Shown here one piece after another: positions 24,916 through 37,757 of a DNA stretch of 64,000 nt (position 1 is its first letter; each line of letters starts with the position of its first letter). The stretch is from contig CM057835.1 of NCBI GenBank assembly GCA_030068075.1, positions 20,237,957-20,301,956 of the forward strand. Reading direction: 5' to 3'. The position numbers and the translations under genes are program-made. The DNA is from Paguma larvata (Eukaryota; Chordata; Mammalia; Carnivora; Viverridae). Under the pieces are notes generated by a model. That model was given only the letters and a program-made list of their open reading frames with translations, did no database searches and was not told the DNA's origin.

Positions 24916-25053
24916 GGCAAACCAGACTTGAATACAACATTGCCAATTAGACAAACTGCATCAATTTTCAAACAACCAGTAACCAAAGTCACAAACCATC
25001 CTAGTAATAAAGTGAAATCAGACCCACAACGAATGAATGAGCAGCCACGTCAG
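24916..25053 (+). CDS. MBD2: MBD2 exon 3 (start of NuRD-binding disordered region)
   Basis: The exon is 138 nt, exactly 46 codons, phase 0 at both ends, human residues 235-280. It reads GKPDLNTTLPIRQTASIFKQ and continues through VTKVTNHPSNKVKSDPQR to NEQPRQ. The acceptor is TATATCCACAG and the donor CAG/GTAAGG is strong. The segment is basic, polar and low in hydrophobics, which fits the intrinsically disordered region between the MBD and the coiled coil that binds the NuRD deacetylase core. Because the exon is a multiple of three, skipping it would keep frame. Read-through into intron 3 stays open to 25203, adding about 49 residues. Confidence 0.97.
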
Positions 25054-28036
25054 GTAAGGATCTACTTGGTTCTCCAATCTTCTTTGTCAGACAATTCTGG
25101 TATTTTTACCAGACATAGTTCAAGTAAACCGGTTAAAATGGAAAATATTCAGAAAGAAAAATGTTTTATGTTCCTAGGCTATTATATGAATGCTACAGGA
25201 TAACTCTAATAATATTTAGGTAAAATATTTTAAGAAAAAAGTTAATTAAAAGTGAATCTAAATTAATATGGACTACATTTTTGTGCTTTTGTGTGGTAAT
25301 GTACATCAGATTTGCTTTTGCTAATCTTAGTTTTTTGAGAGATTATCTTTCCAGGGATAATATTTCCTAGGAGGCTGAAGCATGCAGTTTGTGTTGCTTA
25401 GTTTAGAAATATTTTCGATTTTGTAGAAGCTACTTTTTGTTCTGATTTCTTATTATATGACAGCCATCCCCCCCCTTTTGAAAAACAATTAAATAAACTT
25501 TTCAATATGGTATATTGTCCTGTGACTTCCATTTTTGCAGAAATTCAGTTTATATTTCTCTTTCTTTATTGCTTCAAACTATTGCACCAGAATCTGTTCT
25601 TAGGAAAAAAAGTATTATCTGAAAGGCCTCCCTGCTGCCTAATAATGCCATATAACCAGGGGAGGGAGACTTGACAAAACGCTTACCTATCCAAGTAACC
25701 TTGCTTATTCATTCCCTAATTGTGGTCAAAAGTTTAGGTACTTCGAGAATTTTTAGTAGCAATTGGGGTGAGGGAGTGGAGGGAGAAACATCTGTGCATA
25801 TTTTTTCTCTCCTTTCTCTGCCTCCTCCCACTTACAGATTAGAAATGCTGGTTTACCTACGACAATTATCTTTTGCTCTCATATTCCCCGTTTAGATGCC
25901 TCACTCCACCTTTTCATTTGAATTTTGTTTTTCACTAGTCCCTCAAGTGTCTCATCTCCAGACTTCATAAAGGATTGGGCCAAAACTTTCAGACAGTTGC
26001 TCTAGAAGAAACTACATAAAGAAATTCAGTTCCCACATCCTCTGTAGTGTTTTTTCCTCTTCAGGTGAGCCAGGAAAACAGAAGATATTTGGAGCCACAT
26101 TGGATCAGCATCTTGCTATAGATGTCTCAAGATTTGAAGTTCTAAACTTGCTTTACTGTTGGTCCCCAAGAGATTCAACAGGGGCCATGTAAGTGTATCA
26201 CATCCAATATAAAAGATGCGTACCTGCATGTGCCTTTAGGCTCTTGTCACCACTTAGGTTTTCTTTGGGCCATTCAACTTTCTGTGCCAGGCTTTCCCCT
26301 TCTGTTTTACTACTACACCCGGTGGTAGTCCCCGAACCGCCAGTGGTGTTAGTGTATTCATTACAACAGGGAAGGGATTCTGCCATTCTGAACTTTGCCC
26401 ACCTTGATAAAGCCATTCCCCAATTATATTCTTTCTTAGATACTGTCTAAAGTCTTGAACATCTTGTCCTTTGGCTTTTTGGTGATTTTTAAATCATTTC
26501 CTTGTGAAGATTTTTATCAATTGAAATTTTTCAAAGTATATAATTGGGTAAGACATTTGCTTCAAAAAACCTGAAAGATAAAGACAGTGGAATAACCAAT
26601 AATAATATAGTTTCATATTGGAAATTTGAGTTGCCTTATTGAGAATAGGTAGTAGATGGATTTTATCCTCATCTTTTCTTTGCCAAGTCATTCTCAATAT
26701 AGTCTCTAAACCCAAATATTTTAAAGACCATTTGGTAGCAAATTATGATGATTTAAACAGTCATTGTTTTCTGTACCTAAGTTCAGTCACAGATTTTAAC
26801 AACTCTAGTAATCGTATTTACTGGGTGTTTACCTGGCTGTAGGGACACTGGTGATGGAGATTTTTAAAGCTGAAATAATCAGAGTAGTTGCTCCTTATTC
26901 ACTGATACGTTGGGTAGTTTTACATTTTCCTTCTTTCATTGAAGTTTATGAGATTGTTCTCAAATGAAAAGAATATATCAAAAAAGCTAAATCCCACCCC
27001 TTTGCTCCCCACTCCCCAAACCTTATATCGTTTTAAACCCAGATCTTTTGAGGATTTTATCTTCCATTTAGTTTGCATAGACGGGAAGTGTTAAAATTAT
27101 TTAGGAGGTTACTTACTCAAGAGTTTGAACCATTTTTCACTTTATCTTCATGTCACCTGATGGTTTTTGCTGGGTGTTTTTGATTATACCAAGACATTAG
27201 TTGTCTTTCCCCCAGCTTTATCTTCAACATAAGAACTGAGGGAGTATTTGACTCCTGTCTCACTAATAGGATTTCAAAATAAAGGGCGGGGCATTGGGCA
27301 ACAATAGGAAAATGGAGACAACTTTTATATTAATGATTGAGAAATCATAATCTGTCACTCTCACTATTTCAGTTTAGATTCAGGCTTTTTAGTAAAGGAA
27401 AGATGTTGATTTAAATTATATTTTGATGTACATATGTCCGATATGTGCTAATCAACTATTATTGAGGAGGTAGTTGACAAAAATTAAACATGTAGGCAAA
27501 AATAATGCTTCTACTGTGCTTTCACACAGCCTCATTGAACTAGATCGGCAGTTGAATTGCCAGACACTCTCATTTGGAGAACTTATTTTGATCATCCAGT
27601 AAATAAACTAGACAGAGTGGTTTCTATTTTTGAGGTAGATATAAATGTTTTTATTCCTTAACCATGCCACAGTCTTTTAATAAAATATTCAAGCTAGTGG
27701 TACTAGAGTCCTAGGACTGGGATTGGATTTTTGGATCTTAACTAGGTTCTGCCTCGAATAGTTTGAAGTGATTAGTTTAGATGTGACGCAATCATAGAAA
27801 TGAATAATTCTGTCTTACATAACAAACATCTTTGTGTGCCTGCATCTTTGTGTGGCTGTATGATTTGATTTCTGTAAAATATATGAATTATAAATTTCTA
27901 ATGTGTTGATTCCTTGAACATGCCTTAGCTTTAAAATTGCAAATTAGGGTATATAAGCAAAAGTGCATTAAATGGAATTCAGCAGTGATATCTGCCTATA
28001 ATTAAAACTAATTATGATAGGGTAAATAGACATTTA

Positions 28037-28054
28037 TATATATATATATATCAG
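28037..28054. repeat. (TA)n microsatellite
   Basis: A short TATATATATATA run. Confidence 0.9.
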
Positions 28055-28624
28055 CATATTTAATAAATGCTTATCTTTTCCTTAGATTAAACAGAAATTA
28101 CTATTATCGCAAATAGTAAAATCATTGAAATGTTCTTATTTGGTCAGATATATAAAACACGTTCAAAAATCTTTTTAATCTGATATAATTATGATTTTGC
28201 TGTTAAGGCTGTCTTTCTTAGTTCTCTCCCCACAGTATATGAAGAACTCACATTTCTGTTTCTTTGTCATTTCTTTGGTGTTGTCATCTTTGATATTTTC
28301 TGGTCTCTCGCTTTTTCTTTTATCCTCAACTCAAAGAAACTTCATTTTTGAGCCATTATTTCTTATTTAATTAATTATTATATTTTAGGGTGCTCATAGG
28401 CCGGAGGTGTTTTTGATAGTCTTTGAATATTAATTACATTTCCTATAGCGTATTCACTTTTTTTTTACCAAAAAATAAATATTTAAGAATTAGCGAAGAA
28501 GTGGATTTAAATATTCTATTTGATCCTAGATTTTTTCCTTTTGTTTGTTAATTCTTCTTTCAAAAGATATGAAATTTTCTTTTACTTCCTTCTAGAAATC
28601 AGCCTTTTTTTTTTTTAGAATGAT

Positions 28625-29430
28625 TTCTTTTCCCCAGCTTTATTGAGATATAATTGACACACAACATTGTCTGAGCTTAAGGTCTAAACGTGATGATTGA
28701 TACACATATGCATTGCAAAATGATAACCACAGTAAGGTTAGTTAAAACATCTGTCACTTCACACAATTGTCAATTTTTTTGTCGTGGTGGGGGTGATGAG
28801 AGCATTTAAGAGCTCTCTTAGCAACTTTCAAGAATACAATATGGTATTGTTAACTATAATCACCATGCGGTATATTAGGTCCCCAGAACTTAATCATCTT
28901 ATAACTGGAAGTTCATACCCTCTGACCAACACTGCCCTATCCCCCCCCCACCCCTGGCCACCACCAGTCTACTCTTTTGTTTCTGAGTTCAGCTTTTTTA
29001 GATGCCACATGTAAGTAAGATCATATATGTCTTTCTCTGCCTGACTTATTTCACTTAGCATAATGCCCTTGAGATTCATCCATGTTGTCAGAAAGGGCAG
29101 GATTTCCTTCTTTTTTATGGCTGATAATATTTCTTTATCCATTCATCCATTGATGGACACTTAGATTGTTTCCATGTCTTGGCTGTTGTGAATAATATTG
29201 CAGTGAACATGGGGGTGCAGATAACTCTTCAAGATAGTAATTTCATTTCCTTTGGATATATACTAAGAAGTGGGGTTGCTGGATCAAATGAGAGTTGTAT
29301 TTTTAATTTTTTGAGACTCCTCCATACTGTTTTCCATAGTAGCTGCATCAGTTTACATTCCCAGTAGTGTACAGGCATTCCCTTTCCTCCACATCTTTGC
29401 TGGTGTTTAATATCTCTTTTTGATAGTAAC
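28625..29430 (-). repeat. L1 3' part (antisense)
   Basis: The left end TCCCCAGCTTTATTGAGATA is the reverse complement of an L1 tail. Further right, GATGGACACTTAGATTGTTT, GAATAATATTGCAGTGAACA and GTTTACATTCCCAGTAGTGT are the reverse of the L1 ORF2 C-terminal region. Old and broken. Confidence 0.85.
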
Positions 29431-29799
29431 TAAGAATGAATATTTTAAAATATGTTAGAAGAAAATTTCAAGATCAAGTTAAATTTTGAAAACATATACA
29501 CTTTAAAGACATTGTGTATGAAAAGTTTGTAAATATTTCAGTATTCAGTTTTTATAACCCAGGAAATTACTCTTCCTTCTAGACGTCCTAAGAGCATTTA
29601 CTTTTTCCTAACCTTGGAAGGTTATTTCTAATATAGTCTTGTTCTAGTGTTTTTATGATTGAGAAATAAAGAAGCTAAAGCCCTGAGTTCCACGGAGGAT
29701 ATTATATTCCTTTTCTCTAGACAGAAAAATTAGCTTCCCGGGCAGGGGAAATGCATGACGTGTTGTCCTGAAATACTTAAAAGCATTATTCTGGGTGAT

Positions 29800-30060
29800 G
29801 TAGGGGAGATGCTGTGTACAAAGAGTCAAATAAATAGTATAGACACGTGCTGTAGGTGTTCCAGAAGGGTGATTTTACTGTGGCAAGGGTGGTTGGGGAA
29901 ATCTTGAGAAGAGATACAGGAAATATGCTGGACGTTGCAGATTGAGTGGGACTTGGAAATCAGATGGGAGGGCGAGGACATTCCAATTAGGGAGAGGAGT
30001 GTTAGCAAAGGTGTCGTAGTGGGAATGGGCAGGGATTGAAAAGACGAGTTGTTTGGAGAT
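29800..30060 (-). repeat. L2 fragment (antisense)
   Basis: Antisense L2 pattern: TTTTACTGTGGCAAGGGTGG, then GGACATTCCAATTAGGGAGA and GTGTTAGCAAAGGTG. Confidence 0.5.
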
Positions 30061-30159
30061 CAGGGTTTTCATGGGGAGTAGTGGGAGCTGAGAATGTTGT
30101 AAAGGCTTTCCGTAAGTGTCAATCTTTACAAATTTTAAAAATGTTATCATTTGCTATAT

Positions 30160-30790
30160 TTATAAGAGAGGATAGACAAATAAAATTTAAAAAAGTTCAT
30201 CATTCCTTTTTTATAATTCAATTACAATATTTTAGCATTTTTTATACCTTTTTATAATCTTTTAATGTGTCTTTTGATGGCATAATGATCATAAGATATA
30301 TAATATGTATACACCCCATTATATTATATACTTTTTAGCCATGTTTTGTATAGTTTATGTTCTGTAATTTTATAATTAATTTATATTATTCCAACAACTG
30401 TGTATTATGCTAGCATATGATTTACTTAATCATTTCCATATTGTTTTTTCTATTTTTCACTATTATAGGAAGTACTCCAGTGAGTATTTTTATATAGACA
30501 AAATCCTTCCTGTATCTTACATTGTTTCATAAGACTAGATTCCCAGAAATATAATTAGTCTGAATGTTTATGATTTTTGACACATACTGGCAAGTTGATT
30601 GTCAAAAGGTTGCACCAATTTAAAAGTCTGTGGACCAGTTAAGTGCATTCCAGTTTTAGCTTTTCTTCATTGTCACCGCGTATTATCAATGCTTTTTCTT
30701 GTTGGTAGTTCAGTATATAAAAATGGTATTTCATTTTAAATTTGCATTTACTTGAATACTTGTGAAGTCGAACAAACTAAAGCATTTGTG
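30160..30790 (-). repeat. Old L1-type fragment (antisense)
   Basis: Pattern TAGATTCCCAGAAATATAAT, then GATTGTCAAAAGGTTGCACC and AAAAATGGTATTTCATTTTA, resembling an old L1 3' region in reverse. The subfamily is uncertain. Confidence 0.55.
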
Positions 30791-31439
30791 TTTAACTTTG
30801 CAAATGAGAAATGTTGAGAGGATTTTGAACAAGGGAGTAGCTTTTTTATTACCTCTCTGAACCGAATGTGAGCATATCTCCTCGTGGCCTAAAGCTAACG
30901 CCAGTGTCTGTGCTGCCTACGTGCATCCCCCCTCCGGCTCGGACATCTCACTCAGTGGATTATGTCACCTACGTACGTTTCCCTGTCATCTTCTCTTGCT
31001 AAACTGGCTTCTTCCCAAAAGCTTTTAAATACACACAGATCTCCCCATTTTAAAAAGGTATTCATTTTACTCTGTCCCTCTGGGGATTTGTTTTCTCTCC
31101 TTTCCTTTTACAGTACAACTTTTTGGAATTGTGCGTATGGAATATCTACCTTACCTCTCAGTTTTGATCTCTCTGAAACACCCCCTTTTGTTCCTGCTGC
31201 CATGGGGATGTCTCATCGAGACTGCTGATGATCGCTATTAAATTGGATGGACAACTTTCCACCCTTAAGTTGCAGTACTTAACCTGCTTCAGCCTTAGGC
31301 ACTGTGACTACCGTGCCTTCTGAAGTACTCTTTTATTCTGTAATGCTGTACTCTCTTGGTTTTCCTCCCTCTTTGTTTTTTTCTCATTCCCCTTCTTAGG
31401 TCCCTTTCTCTCTTCCCATCTTTAAAAATTGCGGGGCTT

Positions 31440-32430
31440 CTGGGGACTACGGTGCATTCTTCTCTGTAGGTAAAGCCTGTGCAGATGATTTCATCATTCT
31501 TATGGCTTCCATCGTCATCTATATGTTAATGACTTCCAAATCCACCTCTTCATCCTGAGCTTCAGTTCTTTGTGTCTGTCCGTCTACGAACATTATTTGT
31601 TTGCAAGTCTTACCAGCACTTGTAATTCATCTTACAGTCCCCTTCATCCTCCTGTTCAATCGGCCCTTTCTTCCATGTGCTTTGTTTATCTTAGTGAAAG
31701 TACCACTGTCCACCGAGCTGCCTAAGCCCGAACGCTGAGCATCATGCTAGACCCTTGCCATCATTTACCCTGAACCTCTAATTAGCCGGCAAGTCCCAGT
31801 GACTCTGTCTCCTGAATATTCACTTGCTCCATCCCTGTACCAGGTAAATGTCATTTCATCTCATCTCCTTGCTTCTCATCTTATTCTCTTCAATTTATTC
31901 TTCATATTGCATCTAGAAACTCCACCTGACACGAAGATATGATAGTGTCATTCTTCTGAAAACCTTTCAGTGATTCTTGTAAATTTTTAGGGAAAAAGCC
32001 CCTAAACACGATGTACAGTCAAAACACCTAACTTGACTTCATCATTTGGCTTTTGCTTATCTTTTTGGCTTCACTTTCTTTTCTTGTTCTGCATGCGAAT
32101 CACATGAAACTTTCTACAGATTTTTGAACGTGCTACTCATTCACTCCACTCCATGCCCGCTTCCCGCCCTTGTGTCCCCTGGTCATATTGCATCCTGTTT
32201 TCTTTCCTACACTTAATTACCTATATTCTACTCCTCCCTCAGGTCTGAACTTAGATATCACTTTACCTGTTCAGCAAACCTCTGACTGGTCAAGTGTGGG
32301 TTTAGAGACCCTCCTTAGCATCTCCTCCTTCTCCTTTTCTGATCTAACCGTATTAGAGTTACTCCTCACTTTATCCACAATATCTCCGTGACGTCAGTGT
32401 GTAATATGCATTTGTTGAATGAATGAATTA
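31440..32430 (+). repeat. L2 copy (sense)
   Basis: Sense L2 text: ATTCTTCTGAAAACCTTTCA, then CACTCCACTCCATGCCCGC, CTTAGATATCACTTTACCTG and a tail GCATTTGTTGAATGAATGAA. No open frame of interest remains. Confidence 0.7.
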
Positions 32431-32449
32431 ATTAATTAATTTTTAATTT

Positions 32450-32940
32450 AAAAAAATCTTTAATTGAGCCTTCGACCTCGGCCAGCCCTTACCTAACTAG
32501 TGGGGATACTGCAGGGACCAAAATAACAGCTCCTGGTCTCATGGGTCTTACCTTCTACTGCGATAGGAAGAGAGACAGGCAAACACATACATAATGTATC
32601 GTGGTATGATAAGTGCAGTGAAAAAAGGGCACAGATTATGTGGTCTTCAAAAGCAGAAAAGTATGGGGGAGAGCATTCTAGATAGAGGTCTTCATCTGGT
32701 TATTGTATGTAATGTAAAGAATAACTTAAGGCCGGGAAAACACCAAAGAAACTATAGGAAATTAGGGCACAAGTGATAGGATTTACTTCATGCTGGTCAT
32801 AAAGTAACTGATGAAATTTGTTGACTGATTAGCCGTGCTTATGAGAAGAGTCTCAGAATTTCGGTAATCTGGGAGGATGAGGTCATTGACAGGAATATGG
32901 AAATAATTGAGGGATAGCTCACAGTGGCAGATGAGTACCT
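32450..32940 (-). repeat. L2 copy (antisense)
   Basis: This is the reverse L2 3' part: GGGGATACTGCAGGGACCAA, CTCATGGGTCTTACCTTCTA, then GATAAGTGCAGTGAAAAAAG and GAGCATTCTAGATAGAGG. Confidence 0.65.
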
Positions 32941-33584
32941 AGTTCTCTCTCTCCGCTCTCATGTTCCCAACATAGTCGTATCATGTTTTTAGTTAAATAG
33001 TCGGGGTTTACCTTAGTATGACTGAAAATATTCATGGGTAGGGCAAATAATGACCCAGTCATCATCGGAATGGCTTTTGTAATTTGTTGTTGTTAATCTT
33101 AAGAATTGTATGCTAGGTTTCTTTTATAATTATAGTTAATCTTTCCTAAAGCATTAGGAAATGCTTTACTATTTCTGACACATGCCCATCAATCGGATTT
33201 TTCTTATGCTGAAATCCATGGCATTCCTCCTTGTGTTTTTCCTGGAGTCCCCTCTACCCCAGTTAGGCCGAATTCATGCTCTGGTCCTGCTGTAGTAGCT
33301 TCAGCTCCAGGGATTTCCTTTCTGCACTTCTGCATTGGAATTTTCTGGATTTCTGTCTTCCTCTGTCTTAATATACACCCTCCGTGGTAACTAATCCTCC
33401 AGTACCTTTCTCATAAACTACAGTGGGAGGTAAAGTTTTTGAGAATGTACATATTAGAAATAACTTTATTCGCCTGGACACAATCTGGCTTGAGCCAACA
33501 TCATTGACGGAAAAGACCATTATTTTTCATTGCTCTGCATTGTCACCTCTGTCATAAGTGAAATGCAAAAGTGTGGAAGTTTAT

Positions 33585-35040
33585 GGAAGTTTTTGGACTC
33601 CCCGTTCTGTTTTTGGTCTGTATACATGTGAATCAATTTCTACACTCAGTTCTTTTTCATTGTCTGTTTGTCTTTTCCAGTACCTCCCTGTCGTCATTAC
33701 TGTAGTTTCATAAGAATTCTTGATACCTGGTCATATACGTTTCCAGCTTTATTAGCCTTGGTTCAAGATTATTGTGATTAGTTTTGGCTCGCTGCATTTC
33801 TACATACATTTTAGACTCACCTTGTCCAGTCTTTTCCAAAAACTGCTAACTGAAACCTGTTGGTCTGTTTGGGGGAGAATTAATCATTTTTATAGTATTA
33901 AGTCTTAGAATTAACAAATCTTATATATCCCTCTATTAAAATATAAAACTGTATTAAAATTACCATTTTTAGTCTACAGGTCTTCTATATCTTTAAATGA
34001 CAGATATTTGGTATATTTTGATATTACTATAAGTGATTACATTCATTTCTTTAATTTTCTAGTTGTCTGTTGCTCATATGTAGAAATGAGTTGATTTTGT
34101 AAATTGTACTGATTCATCTTTCTAAATTCACTTATTAAGTAATCAGCGAGTCTCTTCAACTTTATACATGAACAAATAAACGTGTCATCTGCAAATGAGA
34201 GTTTTATTTATTCCCTGCTGACCCTTTAACCTTTGATTTTTTTTTTTTTTTTTTTGTCTTATTTCACTGGCTAGGACTTCTGATACAATCTTGAATAGGA
34301 GTGATAACACATATCCCTGTCTCATTGTGTTACCAGGGAATGTTTTTAGTGTTTCTCCATTAAATATACTTACTATAGGGTTTTTTTGGTAAATACCTTT
34401 TGTCAGATTAAGGAAATTCTCTTCTGTTCCTAGTTTACTGAGGCTATTTTTCATGAATGGGTATTGAATTTTGTCAAATTCTTTTTCTCTACCTAGATAA
34501 GTGCCAAACGGTTTTTATTCTTTTCTGTTAATACCGTGAATTAAAGTAATAAGTTTATGTGGTGGATTGCATTGTTGATGTTTCTGAATGTTACGCAAAC
34601 TTTGAATTCCTGGATTAAGCCAAATGTGGTCATGATGTACTGTCATTGTTACTAGCTGTTTAGTCTTGCTCTTATGTGGTTTAGAATTTTTTGCATTTAC
34701 ATTCACCAGAGAGATTGGCTTGTGCTTTTCTTGTTCCATCTTTAGTATCAAGATTTTGCTGGCTTTATAAAATAAGCTGGGAGGTGATCCTTCTTTTAAT
34801 GTTCCTTGGAAGAGTTTGTGTAAAATTGGTACTTTTCTTTATATGTTTGGAAGAATTAATTGTGAGGCACCTCAGCCTTTATTTTTTTAAATGGGAAAGC
34901 TTGAAATTACAGATTCAATTTATTTGATAGGTACACGGATGAATAGTCACATTTTCTGTTTCTTCTTGTATCAGTTTTTAGAATATGTTTTTTCTAGGAA
35001 TTTGTGCATTTCATGATTTTCATATTTAGTAGTCTAAGGC
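33585..35040 (-). repeat. L1 ORF2 fragment (antisense)
   Basis: Minus-strand frames show L1 reverse-transcriptase residues. KPISLVNVNAKNS and HHDHIWLNPGIQSLRNIQKH are at 34515-34751, and FNGETLKTFPGNTMRQGYVL followed by SEVLASEIRQ is at 34185-34454. These correspond to the L1 blocks RPISLMNIDAK, HHDQVGFIPGMQ and TRQGCPLSPLLF. The FADD active-site block is not intact in these frames. This is a dead, 5'-truncated copy. Confidence 0.88.
34185..34454 (-). pseudogene. L1 reverse-transcriptase remnant
   Basis: An 89-codon open stretch inside the antisense L1. The sequence IFNGETLKTFPGNTMRQGYV aligns by eye with the L1 ORF2 motif ILNGEKLKAFPLRSGTRQGC. It ends in a lysine run from the poly-T tract at 34239-34256. 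It is not a functional gene. Confidence 0.75.
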
Positions 35041-35774
35041 TGTTCATAAAATTTCGACAAGCATTACATGTCCACCCCGTGTAAGTTAGATAGCGCTGCT
35101 GACAACATTCAGACAAGCGGCTACCGCAGGTGGTTCTGCATCTCCATCCCCCTCAGCTCTGAGTTTTGCTGTTTGCTTCGTTCTTCCAGCCTCTTGAGCC
35201 CAAATTGTTTTTTTTTTTGCCTTACGAGATCTCACTGTAGCTCACACAGCCGCATGAATCGAGCTTCTCCTTGATTTACATAGTAATTTTCTTGTCAGGG
35301 TCTTAGTCTTTCTTCCTGGGCCACTCTCACCAAATAAGGAGGTCGCTTGGATTTAACTTTTTGATGTTTGCAGGCCATGGTATTTAAGTTAAATTGTTCT
35401 TGCTGACCAGAACTAGCCAACTCAGATATCGTATGGGGTTGATTTGAAATAGAGCACTTTATAAACTGGCCAGTGAATTCCTTCTGGGCAGGAAACATCA
35501 TTCCTCTGTAGAGCCCTAAGCCAGTGTCTTGCGTATTTAGCTTTTCATGAGTCAGTGAGTATAAAGTGCACATTTTCTGGGTTTTGCTTTAGTCTACAAA
35601 TAGATGACAAGGCCCTTTGTTCTTCGACTAGATTGAGCAAAAGCCTTAGAAAAGTGAATCAGATATTCATTGAGTTTATGAAATCCTGACATTAGAGAAT
35701 GAGAAACTCAATAAAAATTGTATATTTTCAAAGAATTTTCTCATTTATTATCAGTGTTTTGCTGACCTTCTGAG

Positions 35775-35935
35775 ATGGTTAAGACTGTTAATAGTATTTC
35801 TATTTTACTAGGTAAAACACATCCAAAGAGGTTAAGTGACTGCCTAAGACAGCACATCTATTTAATTGTTGAGTCAGGTCTAAAGCATTCAACTTCCAAA
35901 CCAGTGTCTTTCTGTTACTGTGTGTCCTGCGTAGC
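35775..35935 (-). repeat. MIR element
   Basis: Reverse MIR core: CCAAAGAGGTTAAGTGACTG, then TCTAAAGCATTCAACTTCCA. Confidence 0.6.
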
Positions 35936-36102
35936 CACAAATTCATCCCTAAAACATATGAGTGCCCACTCTGTGTCTAACATCATGCTCTCGATAGAAC
36001 GATTGTGCAGATTAACACTCTTAAAATGGGGAGATGTTGAAATTAACTTTTGGTTCTTCTATTTTACAAAGTATTAGCACTTTGGTCCCTGGACACTTTA
36101 CT

Positions 36103-36311
36103 TATTTATTTATTTTTAATGTTTGTTTATTTTTGAGGGAGAGAGACAGAATGTGAATGGGGGAGAGGCAGAGAGGGAGACACAGAATCTGAAGAAGTCT
36201 TCAGGCTCTGAGCTGTCAGCACAGAGCCAAAGTGGGGCTCAAACTCACAGACCGTGAGATTATGCCCTGAGCCAAAGTTGACACTTAAAGGACTGAGCCA
36301 CACAGGTACCA
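36103..36311 (-). repeat. Feline SINE
   Basis: Reverse element: ATTTTTAATGTTTGTTTATT, GA-rich body, then GACTGAGCCACACAGGTACC. Confidence 0.93.
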
Positions 36312-37757
36312 CTTGTCCTCAGACGCTTTAAAAGGTGTATCACAGTTATATATTTTAAAGATTTGTTTTTGTTAGAAAAAAAATGCTCATAGTCTTATTT
36401 CTTTGACTATTACCATTAGAAATGTTAATTTGTTGCTTAGTAGTAATAGAAAATACAGAAATGTAAAGAGAACCATCATAAAAGGGAGACTTTCATAAGT
36501 GTTCTGCAGCAAGTAATTTCAACAGCAAAGCAGGGCAAAAAAGTCTCAAATTAGGAATTGTGTTTGGTAATTACAAGGTTACTGTGACCTTGGGCAGGTC
36601 AGCGTTAACGTAATAATAGGAGTAGAATCTAGAAGGAAGAGAATGCTGGGAAGGTGGAGAAATAAGAGGGAAAGTTTCTCTCCTCCTAGAAAGAGGAAGA
36701 TAGAGCTGGTTTGAGGGAGAAGAAGTGGGTCAAGGACATTTTTTGGGTTGTCACTGTTGGAGCATATCTGTCTCTTCAGGGGAAGAAGCCTAAGGAGAGG
36801 AAGAGGGAAAATGGGAAACGTGGGAGGAGAAGTTGGGCAAGTTGGTGGGGCACGATGAGGAGGAGGCAGAAGGTATGCCCAAGAGCCCTGGGTAGAGGTG
36901 ATCTTAGAAGGCAGTGGGTGCTTACTCCTCTGAGACAGGAGATGAGTCACGGAGGGGTGGACAGGGTACTGTAGAAGGGCCCTTAGGCTCGACTTCTGGC
37001 TTTTCTGGTGGCAGAGTCTGTTTAAGTTTTCGTGTGGCTCAGTGTGGTGAGATACTTTTAGTTTAGAATTGCCCAGGCCCAACCTATAGCTACACATAAA
37101 GATCTTATGAAAATTAACATGGTCAAGATCAACCATCCGTTCGGTTTTGTTGCTCTACCTGTACTTGAATGCCTAAAATCATTCCGAACGGAGATGTGCC
37201 TCTCTCTGTAGTCAGTGGCAGATTTGCGCGTGCATGTGGTCTCCGGACCTTTGGGGATAACAGAGAACTCCTTCTAAAATCCGCACGCACAGCATCTTCC
37301 TGACTTACGTTTTGGGATGTGGAGTGTCATGTGTCGGATGTTTGGAGCTCTACATCTTCCAGCAGAACTCATATATTCCAGATGGTTCTGACATCCCAGA
37401 CCAGCCTGTAAAGACCATTTCATCTTAGGTGTGTCTGAATTCTTAAAAACAATTACTGTTTATAACCATGTTTCTATCTTGAAGTGCCTTAAATTTCAAC
37501 TCGTAAGAAACATTTCTCCCACTTCTGCTTTATCTTACTCACACCCTCGTCTGGCAGTGACAAAAGAGGCATCAGGCCGCAGGCCACTTAGGGTGGTTCT
37601 TACGAGGTCCAGGAGTGAGAAGCTGGGACTCTTGAAAGTTGAGAAAGGAACTGGCTGCAGTCCTGGCGTGTGCCAGTGGGGTACTCTTCTTTCTGTTCGG
37701 CTATGAGGTTTGGGCCCCTCGCGTTGTAAACCTCCCCCGCTCTCGTCTTCTCTGGAC

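Noticed and set aside
25054..25203. Read-through extension of exon 3 as a separate coding region
   Set aside because: The donor CAG/GTAAGG is strong, and the extension shows no conserved motif. At most it is an intron-retention product.
36579..37136. 185-codon minus-strand ORF, the longest in the window
   Set aside because: It lies opposite a purine-rich tract, is rich in Pro/Leu/Ser, has no recognised domain, and is not flanked by splice sites or a promoter.
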